This document shows, in pieces, positions 1 through 6,897 of a stretch of DNA of 64,000 nucleotides. Every line of letters starts with the position of its first letter. Within the stretch, counting starts at the first letter, position 1. Both the position numbers and the translations under genes were made by a program. The stretch spans positions 1 through 64,000 of the forward strand of contig JAVBOL010000001.1 in the NCBI GenBank assembly GCA_031550615.1. Direction: 5' to 3'. The DNA is from JAVBOW01 sp031550615. GTDB taxonomy: Bacteria; Bacteroidota; Bacteroidia; Bacteroidales; Rikenellaceae. Under the pieces are notes generated by a model. It was not told the origin of the DNA, did not search any database, and saw only the letters and a list, made by a program, of their open reading frames with translations.

Positions 1-624
1 CACATCCGTGAGCAGCACATAGAAGTCGTTGCTGTTCACCGGCGAACGGTTGCCTTTCCAGCGGATCGTGTACATCAGGTCGAGGTGCGAGTGCACCATA
101 TCCACCCGGATGCGGCTCACGTCCGTGGCCGTCACCGTGAAGGTGCGGTAGCCGTGGTATAGGCGGCCTGTGTTTTTACAGTGCACCCCGTCGTCCGTGC
201 CGTCCTTCGAACGGTTCACCAGCGTGAGTGTCATCGCCTCGCGGCGCGTGCGCCCTATCGCCGGGGCGGCCTGTGTGCCGTCGTGGATTAGGCTCATCGC
301 TGTGCGGTTGCCCACCGTGATCACGGTGTAGCGCCCCGGAGGCAGCATCACCTTCGAGGTCATCTCGCCCGTACAAGGGTCGGCCGACACGGGGTTGATG
401 GCGTAGAGGATGCCGTCGCCGTCGAAGATGTACTCTTCGGCTGTTTTGACGTAGCGTGCGAATTGGTTCGCGGGCGAGGTATTCTCCTGATTGTAGTGGT
501 AGACCAGCTCAGCCGTGTAGTCGCAGATCTGGCGGGTGTGGTCTAACACACCTTCGCACGATACCGCGGTCAGCGCAAGCACCGTCAGCAGCAACAGTTT
601 TATATGTTTGGCTGCGCGTGTCAT
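1..624 (-). CDS. FimB/Mfa2-like fimbrial anchor lipoprotein (partial, 3' end outside window)
   Basis: The ATG at 624 overlaps the stop of the upstream DUF3868 gene (ATGA), so the two are translationally coupled. The 208 visible residues begin with a lipoprotein signal (hydrophobic stretch ending LTAVSC, Cys23). A beta-rich region follows, including a CDYTAELVYHYN segment near residue 38 and EYIFDGDGILYAI near residue 65, as in FimB/Mfa2 family proteins that cap or anchor Bacteroidales fimbriae in the outer membrane. The family call rests on this pattern and on the DUF3575/DUF3868 neighbours. A DUF5119-type protein is the main alternative. The C-terminus is missing because the window ends. Confidence 0.7.
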   Translation of the reverse strand, partial: MTRAAKHIKLLLLTVLALTAVSCEGVLDHTRQICDYTAELVYHYNQENTSPANQFARYVKTAEEYIFDGDGILYAINPVSADPCTGEMTSKVMLPPGRYTVITVGNRTAMSLIHDGTQAAPAIGRTRREAMTLTLVNRSKDGTDDGVHCKNTGRLYHGYRTFTVTATDVSRIRVDMVHSHLDLMYTIRWKGNRSPVNSNDFYVLLTDV

Positions 625-2108
625 TTGCTGTACGAGGGGTTAGCCAGTCTGAGGTTTTGATCGCCCTGCTCGATGCCAGCGGCTTTGGCTCGGTTGAAAT
701 ATTCGGTTGCTTTGTCCAGATCCTCCATGATGTACCAATATGCTCCGTAGTTGATGAGGCTCATATTGTCGCCCTTTGTTTTTTCGAGGTAAGGCAGTGC
801 CTCTGCGGCGTTGCCCTCCTGAAGAAGCGCAGCGGCTGCGTTATTGTTGGCTATCACATCATTGGGGTGCTGTCGTGCGGCGATCTCGTATACCTCGCGG
901 TACTGGCGGCTACCGGGCTCATAGTAGCGGGCGACACGGTAAATCTCGTCCAACGAAAGCATATCGGGGTTGGTGTAGAGCAGTTCTCGGGCCTTGCTGT
1001 CGCTGAGTTTATGGACGGTATAATCCACTTTCAGTTCGATTCGGCGCAGTTTCGGGTATATATCCTTGAGTATGGTCTTGTAGTTGAAGGACCAGCCCTG
1101 GACGTGTTGAAGCATCACGTCTTTTTTGTCGGGATCTATCGCGTTGTCGTAAACGATTGCAAGGACTTCCTGTTTATGTGTGATGCTATTGTTGGCTTCG
1201 ACCAGTCTGCCAACGCCTTCCCAATCTTCCGGCACCCAGCTCGTGCCCGCGTTGCGGATGAATAGGTTATCGCGGTAATTCTTCACCAGGTATTGCTTGA
1301 AGCTTTCGCTGCGTCCGCGGGCCAGTTTTTCGTTGATCGAGTATTTGCCCTCGGGCGATGCGTAACCTCGGATGCTTACGCCGCGGATGTCGAGAAGCTC
1401 TGTTCGCTGTTCGAGAGCCGTGATGAGCGAGTCGGCGCGAGAAAGTTCGTGGCGGTTGTTGCCGAAATCAGGGCGCACCTCGGTCACGTTGACCGGAAAA
1501 CCGATGTTTAGCGAGATCATCGCGGCGCGTGCCTTCACCTCTTCCACCTCCGGGACGAGGAAGCTCACCATGTTGGGGAACAGGCTCGGGTTGGGTTTCC
1601 ATATCTCCGGCTCCACATATACGGGAGCGGGATTAAGGTCGGCCACCAGCACGCCGCAGCTGCTCTGGTTGTCGCCGCTGCAATCGTGTGTGTACTCGCG
1701 ATAAGTAACCGCGGCGTGTTCCATCCACGAATAGTATGGCACAGAGATTTTATAACCGAGTTCGTATGTTTTGTTCTTCCTGACCTTTTTGTAGATGTGA
1801 TAAGGCTCGACATGGTATCTGTCTGAGAGCAGCGCCCGGCGCTGTTCGAAATGGTAGCGCTGTTTTCCGGAGTAAACCACTTCGGGCAGTACCAGTCTGC
1901 GGTCGGTGCCTTCGACGGCGAACTCCAGAATGAACTGGCCGCAGGGTTTAATTTGCAGTCCCTTGGCTGTCAGGTCGAAGTTGATGTCGAGCGTTTCGCC
2001 GTTGATCTCGGTTTGAAGGCTCTCGATCGAGATTCCCTTTCCGGTGTCCTGCGCTTTTGCGGTCACACACAGGCACGCCAATAGCAGAGTATATAATATC
2101 CTTTTCAT
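621..2108 (-). CDS. DUF3868 domain protein, OmpA-like, in fimbrial operon
   Basis: This is a 495-residue exported protein. Its signal peptide ends around residue 19 (CVTAKAQ). An N-terminal beta domain (about residues 20-200) is followed by an OmpA-like segment (about 210-280) with RGVSIRGYASPEGKYSINEKL and alternating helices, suggesting peptidoglycan or periplasmic contact. A TPR-like C-terminus includes NNNAAAALLQEGNAAEALPYL. DUF3868 proteins usually sit beside DUF3575 and Mfa/Fim genes in Bacteroidales, as here. The gene starts one base after the DUF3575 stop and overlaps the FimB-like start, so all three probably form one transcript. Its exact role in fimbrial assembly is unknown. Confidence 0.8.
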   Translation of the reverse strand: MKRILYTLLLACLCVTAKAQDTGKGISIESLQTEINGETLDINFDLTAKGLQIKPCGQFILEFAVEGTDRRLVLPEVVYSGKQRYHFEQRRALLSDRYHVEPYHIYKKVRKNKTYELGYKISVPYYSWMEHAAVTYREYTHDCSGDNQSSCGVLVADLNPAPVYVEPEIWKPNPSLFPNMVSFLVPEVEEVKARAAMISLNIGFPVNVTEVRPDFGNNRHELSRADSLITALEQRTELLDIRGVSIRGYASPEGKYSINEKLARGRSESFKQYLVKNYRDNLFIRNAGTSWVPEDWEGVGRLVEANNSITHKQEVLAIVYDNAIDPDKKDVMLQHVQGWSFNYKTILKDIYPKLRRIELKVDYTVHKLSDSKARELLYTNPDMLSLDEIYRVARYYEPGSRQYREVYEIAARQHPNDVIANNNAAAALLQEGNAAEALPYLEKTKGDNMSLINYGAYWYIMEDLDKATEYFNRAKAAGIEQGDQNLRLANPSYSK

Positions 2109-2109
2109 A

Positions 2110-3405
2110 TTACTTAATCATAAATATCAGTGAAATACCAGCTTTGGTTACGCCGAAGTAATGCTTATTGTAGTTGCCCGCATACTTGTCGCATGTTCCG
2201 CAGCGGTATTTGTCGTAGTCGAAGTAGATGTACCCTGCGCCTGCCGTAAATTCCCACGCCCAGCGCTTTGCCATAGGCAGGTGGTAGCCGTAGGAAATCC
2301 CGGCCCCCGCACCCCAACCGTCGTAGCGTTCGTTTGTGAGGTCCTTGAGGGGAAGTTTAACGTCCATGATCTGATACTGCCCGTAGATGCCATGTAGGCC
2401 GATAAAATGTTTTTCGAAACGCTGACAGAACCAGTACCGAAACTCCGGTTGCACGAGCCAGTGCCGAATGCCGCCGTTGCGGTCGTTCAGATCCCACGGG
2501 TTGAGTCCAAAACCGACTTCCATCGTCCATTTCCTCGCAAGCCCGAATTCGAAAGCGATGTTGGGCGTGGTTGTGGCCCAATAAAGCAGGTTTGTCTTTA
2601 TGCCGAATTTTGGCAAGTATTGCCCGCCATTGCCTGTTATGCTTTGCTCGGGCACGAAACTGTAACTGGTTTTAGGCTCGTCATTGAAGGCGCGCACGGT
2701 GTGATCTTGCGTGTTGGGAATGAAGTAGGCCGTGGTTTTGGTCGTGGATACTGTTTGCGCAGCCTGTATGTCGGACTGGGTTGCCGTTTGCATCAGCGCA
2801 CCTCCAAATTCGAGTTTCACGTCTGCATCTTTGCCGGTTGTGACACTGATCTCGCGGAAACGGATGCTTTGCCCGTCGGCTGAAGTCAGTTTTGCCACAT
2901 GGCGGCCCGGGGTGATACCTCCTATCAGGAACCGGCCCTGAACGTTAGTCACGGCCTCTTTGCCTGCGAAGTCCATTATCTGCACCTTCACGCCTTCGAG
3001 TGTATTCTCGCCATCGGTGACCGTACCCGCTACGTTGTGGACGGTATTCACCGCCACCACCGAGGCGGTCTGTGGGGTTGCGCCCTGTGTAATTATAATG
3101 TGGTTGCCGTCCACGCGGTAGACAAGTCCGCTTCCTGCCAATAACTTGTCCAGCGCTGACTTTACCGTAATGGGCGAACGGTTGATCGTCACAGACAATT
3201 TATCGGTAAGGTTGATGCTTGCGGCAACTTTGTAAGAAGTCTGCTTTTGGATGTTATCGAACAGCTCTTTGGCGCTCAACTTGCTGGGTGGTAGCGTAAT
3301 GTTAGTGTTTTGGGCCACTACGGAAAAGGTCGTAAGAGTGGCCATCACCGCAAGAATCAGCATTTTCAGCCTTGTCTTGCGGATCAGATTTTTCTGGTCT
3401 CGCAT
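2110..3405 (-). CDS. STN-DUF3575 outer-membrane protein with carboxypeptidase-regulatory-like domain
   Basis: This 431-residue protein has a signal peptide (about 1-31). An STN (secretin/TonB short N-terminal) domain follows at about 35-107, with KLSAKELFDNIQKQT and ITVKSALDKLLAGSGL. A CarboxypepD_reg-like beta sandwich lies at about 125-200. A C-terminal DUF3575 beta-barrel at about 265-431 contains KTNLLYWATTTPNIAFEFG and FRYWFCQRFEKHFIGLHG. STN domains normally let TonB receptors signal to FecR anti-sigma factors. Here the STN sits on a non-receptor barrel just downstream of a FecR gene, so it may be the signal source or target of that pathway (inference). A spacer of about 80 bp separates it from fecR. 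Confidence 0.85.
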   Translation of the reverse strand: MRDQKNLIRKTRLKMLILAVMATLTTFSVVAQNTNITLPPSKLSAKELFDNIQKQTSYKVAASINLTDKLSVTINRSPITVKSALDKLLAGSGLVYRVDGNHIIITQGATPQTASVVAVNTVHNVAGTVTDGENTLEGVKVQIMDFAGKEAVTNVQGRFLIGGITPGRHVAKLTSADGQSIRFREISVTTGKDADVKLEFGGALMQTATQSDIQAAQTVSTTKTTAYFIPNTQDHTVRAFNDEPKTSYSFVPEQSITGNGGQYLPKFGIKTNLLYWATTTPNIAFEFGLARKWTMEVGFGLNPWDLNDRNGGIRHWLVQPEFRYWFCQRFEKHFIGLHGIYGQYQIMDVKLPLKDLTNERYDGWGAGAGISYGYHLPMAKRWAWEFTAGAGYIYFDYDKYRCGTCDKYAGNYNKHYFGVTKAGISLIFMIK

Positions 3406-3487
3406 ATTATGGGAATGTAGTTATTTACCTCGTAGACATAGGGTTACTATGGGTTTGCGGTAATTGTTTTATGATGGGAGCAGGTTC

Positions 3488-4603
3488 TCATTTCCTGCCG
3501 TATATTTTAATTGTGTCGTTCTGTCGCTCGTAGCTGAAACTGTTGCCGCTGATCTCCACGAGCATATCCAGCACTTTCTTAGCTGAGTCGGTTTTGTCAA
3601 ATCCCGCGACATATCGCAACTCCGCAGGGAATGATACAGTGCCGAAGTCGACCTCCATATCATAGTAGTTGCCGACCATCCGCAGGATTTCAGGCATTGA
3701 TTTATCGTCTGCGAAGATGGTCTGGGACCGCCAGTCTTGTGCGGTCAGTGCAGTAAAGCGCTCGACTTCCATCGCTCCGCTCTCGTGGTGGTATGTCAGC
3801 CTGTCGCCCGGAGTTAGCCTTTCGCTGCGGTTTCGGGCAGTAACTTCAACCGATCCTTCGTGCAGCGTAACCACGGTCATGTTTGCTGCCGCTTGCTCTG
3901 CCACGTTGAACGTCGTCCCCAACACCATTACGTCCAGATGGTCGGTGTGTACGGTAAATGGCATAGCCGCATCGTGCTCGACTTCAAAGAACGCCTCGCC
4001 TTTCAGCGTTACGCGCCTTTCGCCCGAGGCAAATTCTTCGGGATAGGTGAGCGAACTGCCCGAGTTTACCCAAACGCGTGTTCCGTCGGCCAACAGGGCC
4101 TCTTTCTGAACACCTTCAATTGCCTCGATGTGCTTCTCTGCCATTTGGGGTTGGGCTGCACCCTTCTGCGTTCCCAAGCTGTCGGCGGCGCTTTTGACTG
4201 TCGCCACCTGCACCATGTCGAGATTGTCAGCCTGTTTAACGAGCAGGAATGTGCCTACTATGATTACAACCGCTGCCGCTACCGAAACAGCTGTGCGAAT
4301 GAGGGGTTTGGAACGATAGAAAGGAATACGCTTGACGGCAGGTGTCTCCCTTTTCAGAGTGGTCTGCCTTGTTATTCCTGCCCGCCTGTGTAAATCTGCA
4401 AGCAATTCATAAGCCCGATCACTGGGGTTGATATTATAGTCTACCCCCTGATCGAAGATCTTTTTTAAAGCAGCCGCCTTTTCATCCTCGAATTTATCCG
4501 AGGCAAGCCAATCCTGAACGACTTTTTCCAAGTGATCAGGATATTCGCCACTGAAATACCGTGCGAGAATTTCCTCTGTTTTATTATGTTCTTTTTTGCC
4601 CAT
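3488..4603 (-). CDS. FecR-family anti-sigma factor
   Basis: This is a 371-residue single-pass inner-membrane protein. The cytoplasmic N-terminal anti-sigma domain (about 1-100) contains VVQDWLASDKF and PSDRAYELLADLHRRAG. One membrane segment lies at about 103-122 (AVSVAAAVVIIVGTFLLV). The periplasmic FecR domain (about 165-270) contains LADGTRVWVNSGSSLTYP and GEAFFEVEHD, and a DUF4974-like C-terminus (about 285-371) follows. The partner is presumably the ECF sigma factor at 5287-5916. Its N-terminus resembles the whole of the small protein at 4767-5069, and both genes are preceded by the same 39-nt element. The length is normal for the family. Confidence 0.95.
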   Translation of the reverse strand: MGKKEHNKTEEILARYFSGEYPDHLEKVVQDWLASDKFEDEKAAALKKIFDQGVDYNINPSDRAYELLADLHRRAGITRQTTLKRETPAVKRIPFYRSKPLIRTAVSVAAAVVIIVGTFLLVKQADNLDMVQVATVKSAADSLGTQKGAAQPQMAEKHIEAIEGVQKEALLADGTRVWVNSGSSLTYPEEFASGERRVTLKGEAFFEVEHDAAMPFTVHTDHLDVMVLGTTFNVAEQAAANMTVVTLHEGSVEVTARNRSERLTPGDRLTYHHESGAMEVERFTALTAQDWRSQTIFADDKSMPEILRMVGNYYDMEVDFGTVSFPAELRYVAGFDKTDSAKKVLDMLVEISGNSFSYERQNDTIKIYGRK

Positions 4604-4640
4604 TAATTTGTTTGCAAATCGACCGCCTGGTTCATCTCTT

Positions 4641-4679
4641 CTCTATATATACATCGTAAAATAAAGAGAAAACTTAGAG
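4641..4679 (-). promoter_or_regulatory. 39-nt duplicated promoter-like element, copy 1 (upstream of fecR)
   Basis: Read on the minus strand it is CTCTAAGTTTTCTCTT, seven bases, then CGATGTATATATAGAG, ending 37 nt before the fecR ATG. A second copy with the same spacing lies at 5115-5153 and matches at 30 of the 32 bases in the two blocks. Outside the element the leaders diverge. A two-block layout at fixed spacing suggests an ECF sigma promoter or an operator. The outer CTCTA/TAGAG ends are also inverted. Confidence 0.6.
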
Positions 4680-4766
4680 CCGATTTTTATCTTTTTCATT
4701 AAAAAATCTCCATGTTATTGGAAGACAGCTTATTGAAAAGTCGAATTTGGCTATTTATCAGCATCA

Positions 4767-5069
4767 TTAGTTTGCGACCGCCTGGGGCTTTCCCTGTTCT
4801 GCGATCGGTACGTTACTTTCGGGTCGATCCGTCAATCCGAGTTTCTTTTTGACTTTTTCGAGTAACTCATAAGCCTCCGCACTGGGGCAGGAGGCATAAT
4901 TCACCCTTTCATTAAAGTGCCTCCATAACGCCTCATCTACTTCCGGTACATCCCATTTGCGAATAAGCCAGTTTTGTACCGCGCTTACTTTCATCGGGGT
5001 TGTTTCATCTTCACTTTTAAAAAGCTCACTCAAAAGACTGTAAGCAAGGTTTACTAAATTTTTGTCCAT
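4767..5069 (-). CDS. Stand-alone FecR N-terminal-like protein (putative soluble anti-sigma factor)
   Basis: The protein is 100 residues and hydrophilic, with no signal peptide or membrane segment. I chose the ATG at 5069. The longer frame begins with TTG at 5144, inside the duplicated promoter-like element. Residues 30-80 align with the cytoplasmic domain of the adjacent FecR: VQNWL against VQDWL, then F(N/D)(E/Q)xVxY, PSxxAYELL and KKKLGL against HRRAGI. It therefore looks like a duplicated anti-sigma domain that lost, or never had, the membrane and periplasmic parts. It lies between the sigma gene and fecR on the same strand. It could compete with FecR for the sigma factor. This function is inference from local similarity. 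Confidence 0.7.
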   Translation of the reverse strand: MDKNLVNLAYSLLSELFKSEDETTPMKVSAVQNWLIRKWDVPEVDEALWRHFNERVNYASCPSAEAYELLEKVKKKLGLTDRPESNVPIAEQGKPQAVAN

Positions 5070-5114
5070 TCCGTTAATTAATCCTGCCAGATTTTGGGAG
5101 GTCAGATGTCTACC

Positions 5115-5153
5115 CTCTATATAAACATCGCTACGGAAAGACAAAACTTAGAG
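5115..5153 (-). promoter_or_regulatory. 39-nt duplicated promoter-like element, copy 2 (upstream of small anti-sigma gene)
   Basis: On the minus strand it reads CTCTAAGTTTTGTCTT, seven bases, then CGATGTTTATATAGAG, ending 45 nt before the ATG at 5069. It is the partner of the copy at 4641-4679. Equal spacing and near identity suggest that both anti-sigma genes answer to the same transcription factor, most simply the neighbouring ECF sigma. Confidence 0.6.
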
Positions 5154-5286
5154 TTGGGTATTGACTATTTTTTCATGTTGCAATAGGATATTATGGCTAT
5201 GGTTTTATTTGTCAGGACTTTGCTTCTTAAATTTCTTGTGCTGAAATATCGCCCGAACAGATACGGAAGACGGTATTTCCGGCGAG

Positions 5287-5916
5287 TTAAATCACCAAGA
5301 AAAACGCGAGTATTCCGATCATACGCCGCAGCTCGGCTTTAGCGGCTTTCAAATGAAATGATACCGTAGCTTCGGTGATTCCGAGTTCTCTGGCTATCTC
5401 GCGGGCATTTTTCCCATCCTGCTGCATCAAAAAAACCTTTTTACGCATTGGGGGCATGGTTTTGATCGCCATCTGGATGATCTCTGCGATTTCATCCCGG
5501 ATGTAGTTGGCCTCTATGGAGGGCTCGTCGTCATTGCGAAACTCGTACTGCATTATCTCATCCCTTTTGCGTTGTCTGAAATAATCAATCGCCCTTCGCT
5601 TCGACAGTGTGTACAACAATCCCTTTATGCTTCTGGAAAAGTCGAATTTCGTTCTGTTTTCCAGAATGTATAAAAAGGTGTCCTGCAAGATATTCATTGC
5701 CTCATCTTCATCGTGCAGGAGGATCGTAAGAAAATTTAGTAGTGGTTCGGAGAAATGGATATAGAGCCGGTCAAATGCTTCGTTTTCTCCTTTTTGCAAG
5801 GCTTCGATCAACTCGGCAGGCACTTCCTGCGCTTGCTTGTATCTCTCTTTTGCCTTATATAACTGACCCCTTTCAAACGGGATTGCCGTTTCTTTTTTAA
5901 TAATTTTATTTTCCAT
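5287..5916 (-). CDS. ECF-type RNA polymerase sigma factor (FecI-like)
   Basis: This is a 209-residue cytoplasmic sigma70-family factor. Region 2 (about 35-115) shows GENEAFDRLYIHFSEPLLNF, then DEDEAMNILQDTFLYILENR and the YTLSKRRAIDYFRQRKR helix. Region 4 (about 148-200) carries the helix-turn-helix NAREIARELGITEATVSFHL. It is slightly longer than usual because of an N-terminal extension of about 30 residues rich in Lys and Glu, and it ends in a hydrophobic FFLVI. It heads the minus-strand cluster of anti-sigma, STN-DUF3575 and fimbrial genes and presumably drives it. No clear TAnnTTTG box lies directly upstream; two hairpins do (5991-6017 and 6020-6075). Confidence 0.95.
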   Translation of the reverse strand: MENKIIKKETAIPFERGQLYKAKERYKQAQEVPAELIEALQKGENEAFDRLYIHFSEPLLNFLTILLHDEDEAMNILQDTFLYILENRTKFDFSRSIKGLLYTLSKRRAIDYFRQRKRDEIMQYEFRNDDEPSIEANYIRDEIAEIIQMAIKTMPPMRKKVFLMQQDGKNAREIARELGITEATVSFHLKAAKAELRRMIGILAFFLVI

Positions 5917-5990
5917 TTTTTAACTTACAATTATGACGCCTATTTACCATCCTTGTTATTACAATCATTCAATTTTACATATCAGGGCGA

Positions 5991-6075
5991 TAACGCTATT
6001 CATAGAGAATTGCGTTAAAAGCCAAGCAAAATAGCGATTACAATAGCCGACAAAGTTGAGCTATTAACCTTGGCT
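5991..6075. other. Two adjacent hairpins upstream of the ECF sigma gene
   Basis: Arms at 5991-5996 and 6012-6017 (TAACGC/GCGTTA) form a short hairpin. Arms at 6020-6035 and 6060-6075 pair at 13 of 16 positions around a central three-base mismatch. T-runs follow on both strands, so either could end a transcript. They separate the small-RNA pair from the sigma gene and may be a terminator for the proximal RNA or part of the sigma leader. Confidence 0.4.
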
Positions 6076-6129
6076 GATTGCCTTTTTTACTTAAGTATTA
6101 ATGCTTAGTCTGATGTCTGGTTTGGACAA

Positions 6130-6320
6130 AAGAAAAAGCGTGGTAATCATCTGACCTCCCGAGGCTCTGGCAGCCATAATAGCGGAACAGACGACACCAC
6201 GCTATACTTTGGGCATAGAGTGATGACATAAATAATGTCTGCCGATTCCCGCTATTAATATCTGCCAGATTTTGGAAGGTATCGGTCAATATGTCTATCT
6301 TGGATTTACCCCCAAGACTA
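6130..6320 (-). ncRNA. Structured small RNA candidate, copy A
   Basis: A minus-strand TAAATTTG box (6330-6323) matches the Bacteroidota -7 consensus and predicts a start near 6318. The RNA begins with a TCTTGG/CCAAGA hairpin (6298-6317), then a gACCGATa linker. A long closing rod pairs 6274-6280 with 6154-6159, 6262-6269 with 6166-6173 (8 bp perfect) and 6249-6257 with 6177-6185 (9 bp perfect). A CACGCTATAC-type apical hairpin caps it. The 3' end ACCACGCTTTTT can pair instead with AGCGTGGT at 6196-6203. Estimated length is about 187 nt. The downstream copy shares layout, length and ends but not stem sequences. The family is not recognised; a 6S-like RNA or a leader of the sigma gene are alternatives. 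Confidence 0.6.
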
Positions 6321-6322
6321 TG

Positions 6323-6330
6323 CAAATTTA
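6323..6330 (-). promoter_or_regulatory. -7 promoter box for small RNA A
   Basis: TAAATTTG on the minus strand fits the Bacteroidota TAnnTTTG consensus. A TTTA lies 20 bases upstream, roughly where the -33 TTTG is expected. The first hairpin of RNA A begins five bases after the box, the same offset as in RNA B. Confidence 0.55.
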
Positions 6331-6549
6331 GATAAAATTTTATTTTTCCCTAAACTTCTCTGTTTCCCTGCGTTGGAAAAACGACCGATCTTCCTGACGG
6401 CAAACGCGGCAGCCTATTGTGTCGCCCCGGATGCGGATGCATATAATAACGGTAAAGTTTCCCATAATAGTGTGTTATGATTTGAGATCTGCGATTGTTC
6501 TCCATAGTGGTAGGCTTCGCAAGGGGTATTGGTAAATATAATTGGTAAA

Positions 6550-6742
6550 TATAAAAAGCGCGGCAGAATCGCCCACCCTCTTTGCCTGACAAGCTGCGGG
6601 GAATGGACAATTCATGCCACGCTTATATACTACGCTTAGAATAGTATTGCGCGTGCTGTTTGTCCGAAAATTCCCCGCAATATACGTGTCAGGCAATTGA
6701 GGATAATCGGTCGTTCGAAGTTGTGTTTTCTGCAGAAAACGG
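6550..6742 (-). ncRNA. Structured small RNA candidate, copy B
   Basis: A TACCTTTG box (6752-6745) predicts a start near 6740. The RNA opens with the perfect palindrome GTTTTCTGCAGAAAAC (6725-6740), then aCGACCGATTATCC. The closing rod pairs 6687-6696 with 6582-6591 (10 bp perfect), 6671-6678 with 6596-6603 (8 bp perfect) and 6660-6665 with 6605-6610. A GCACGCGCAATACTA-type apical hairpin caps it, and the 3' end is TGCCGCGCTTTTT, able to pair with AGCGTGGCA at 6615-6623. Length is about 187 nt, equal to copy A. Pairing is kept although the stem sequences differ from copy A, which points to selection on structure. No open reading frame is credible here. Confidence 0.6.
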
Positions 6743-6744
6743 CT

Positions 6745-6752
6745 CAAAGGTA
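6745..6752 (-). promoter_or_regulatory. -7 promoter box for small RNA B
   Basis: TACCTTTG on the minus strand matches TAnnTTTG. It lies five bases before the start of the 5' palindromic hairpin of RNA B. The -33 region is only T-rich, without a clear TTTG. Confidence 0.5.
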
Positions 6753-6840
6753 ATCTTTATAACTGAATATTAAAATCTTGGCAGACCCGTAATCCAAATA
6801 ACTTCTAAGGAAAGGGCAACGTATTAAGGCGCAAAAAGCA

Positions 6841-6880
6841 AAAACCCGTTGTTTCTGATGCCAGAAACAACGGGTTTTTA
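6841..6880 (-). terminator. Rho-independent terminator of the DUF6515-like gene
   Basis: A 17-bp perfect stem (6841-6857 with 6862-6878) has a four-base loop and a U-run on the minus-strand transcript. It lies 20 bases past the stop at 6898 and isolates that gene from the small RNAs. Confidence 0.9.
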
Positions 6881-6897
6881 TGGATGTAGGTAGTGCG

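Noticed and set aside
3437..3451. CATAG-N5-CTATG inverted repeat upstream of the DUF3575 gene as an operator.
   Set aside because: Five-base arms are expected by chance, and no second copy was seen near related genes.
5070..5144. Longer reading frame for the small anti-sigma protein starting with TTG at 5144.
   Set aside because: It would begin inside the duplicated promoter-like element, and the extra 25 residues do not resemble the FecR N-terminus.
6358..6480. Possible third copy of the small RNA on the plus strand (hairpin TTTCC/GGAAA followed by ACGACCGATC near 6377).
   Set aside because: The 5' hairpin and linker resemble the two RNAs, but no downstream sequence completes the closing rod and no good promoter box is present. 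It could be a decayed copy or chance.
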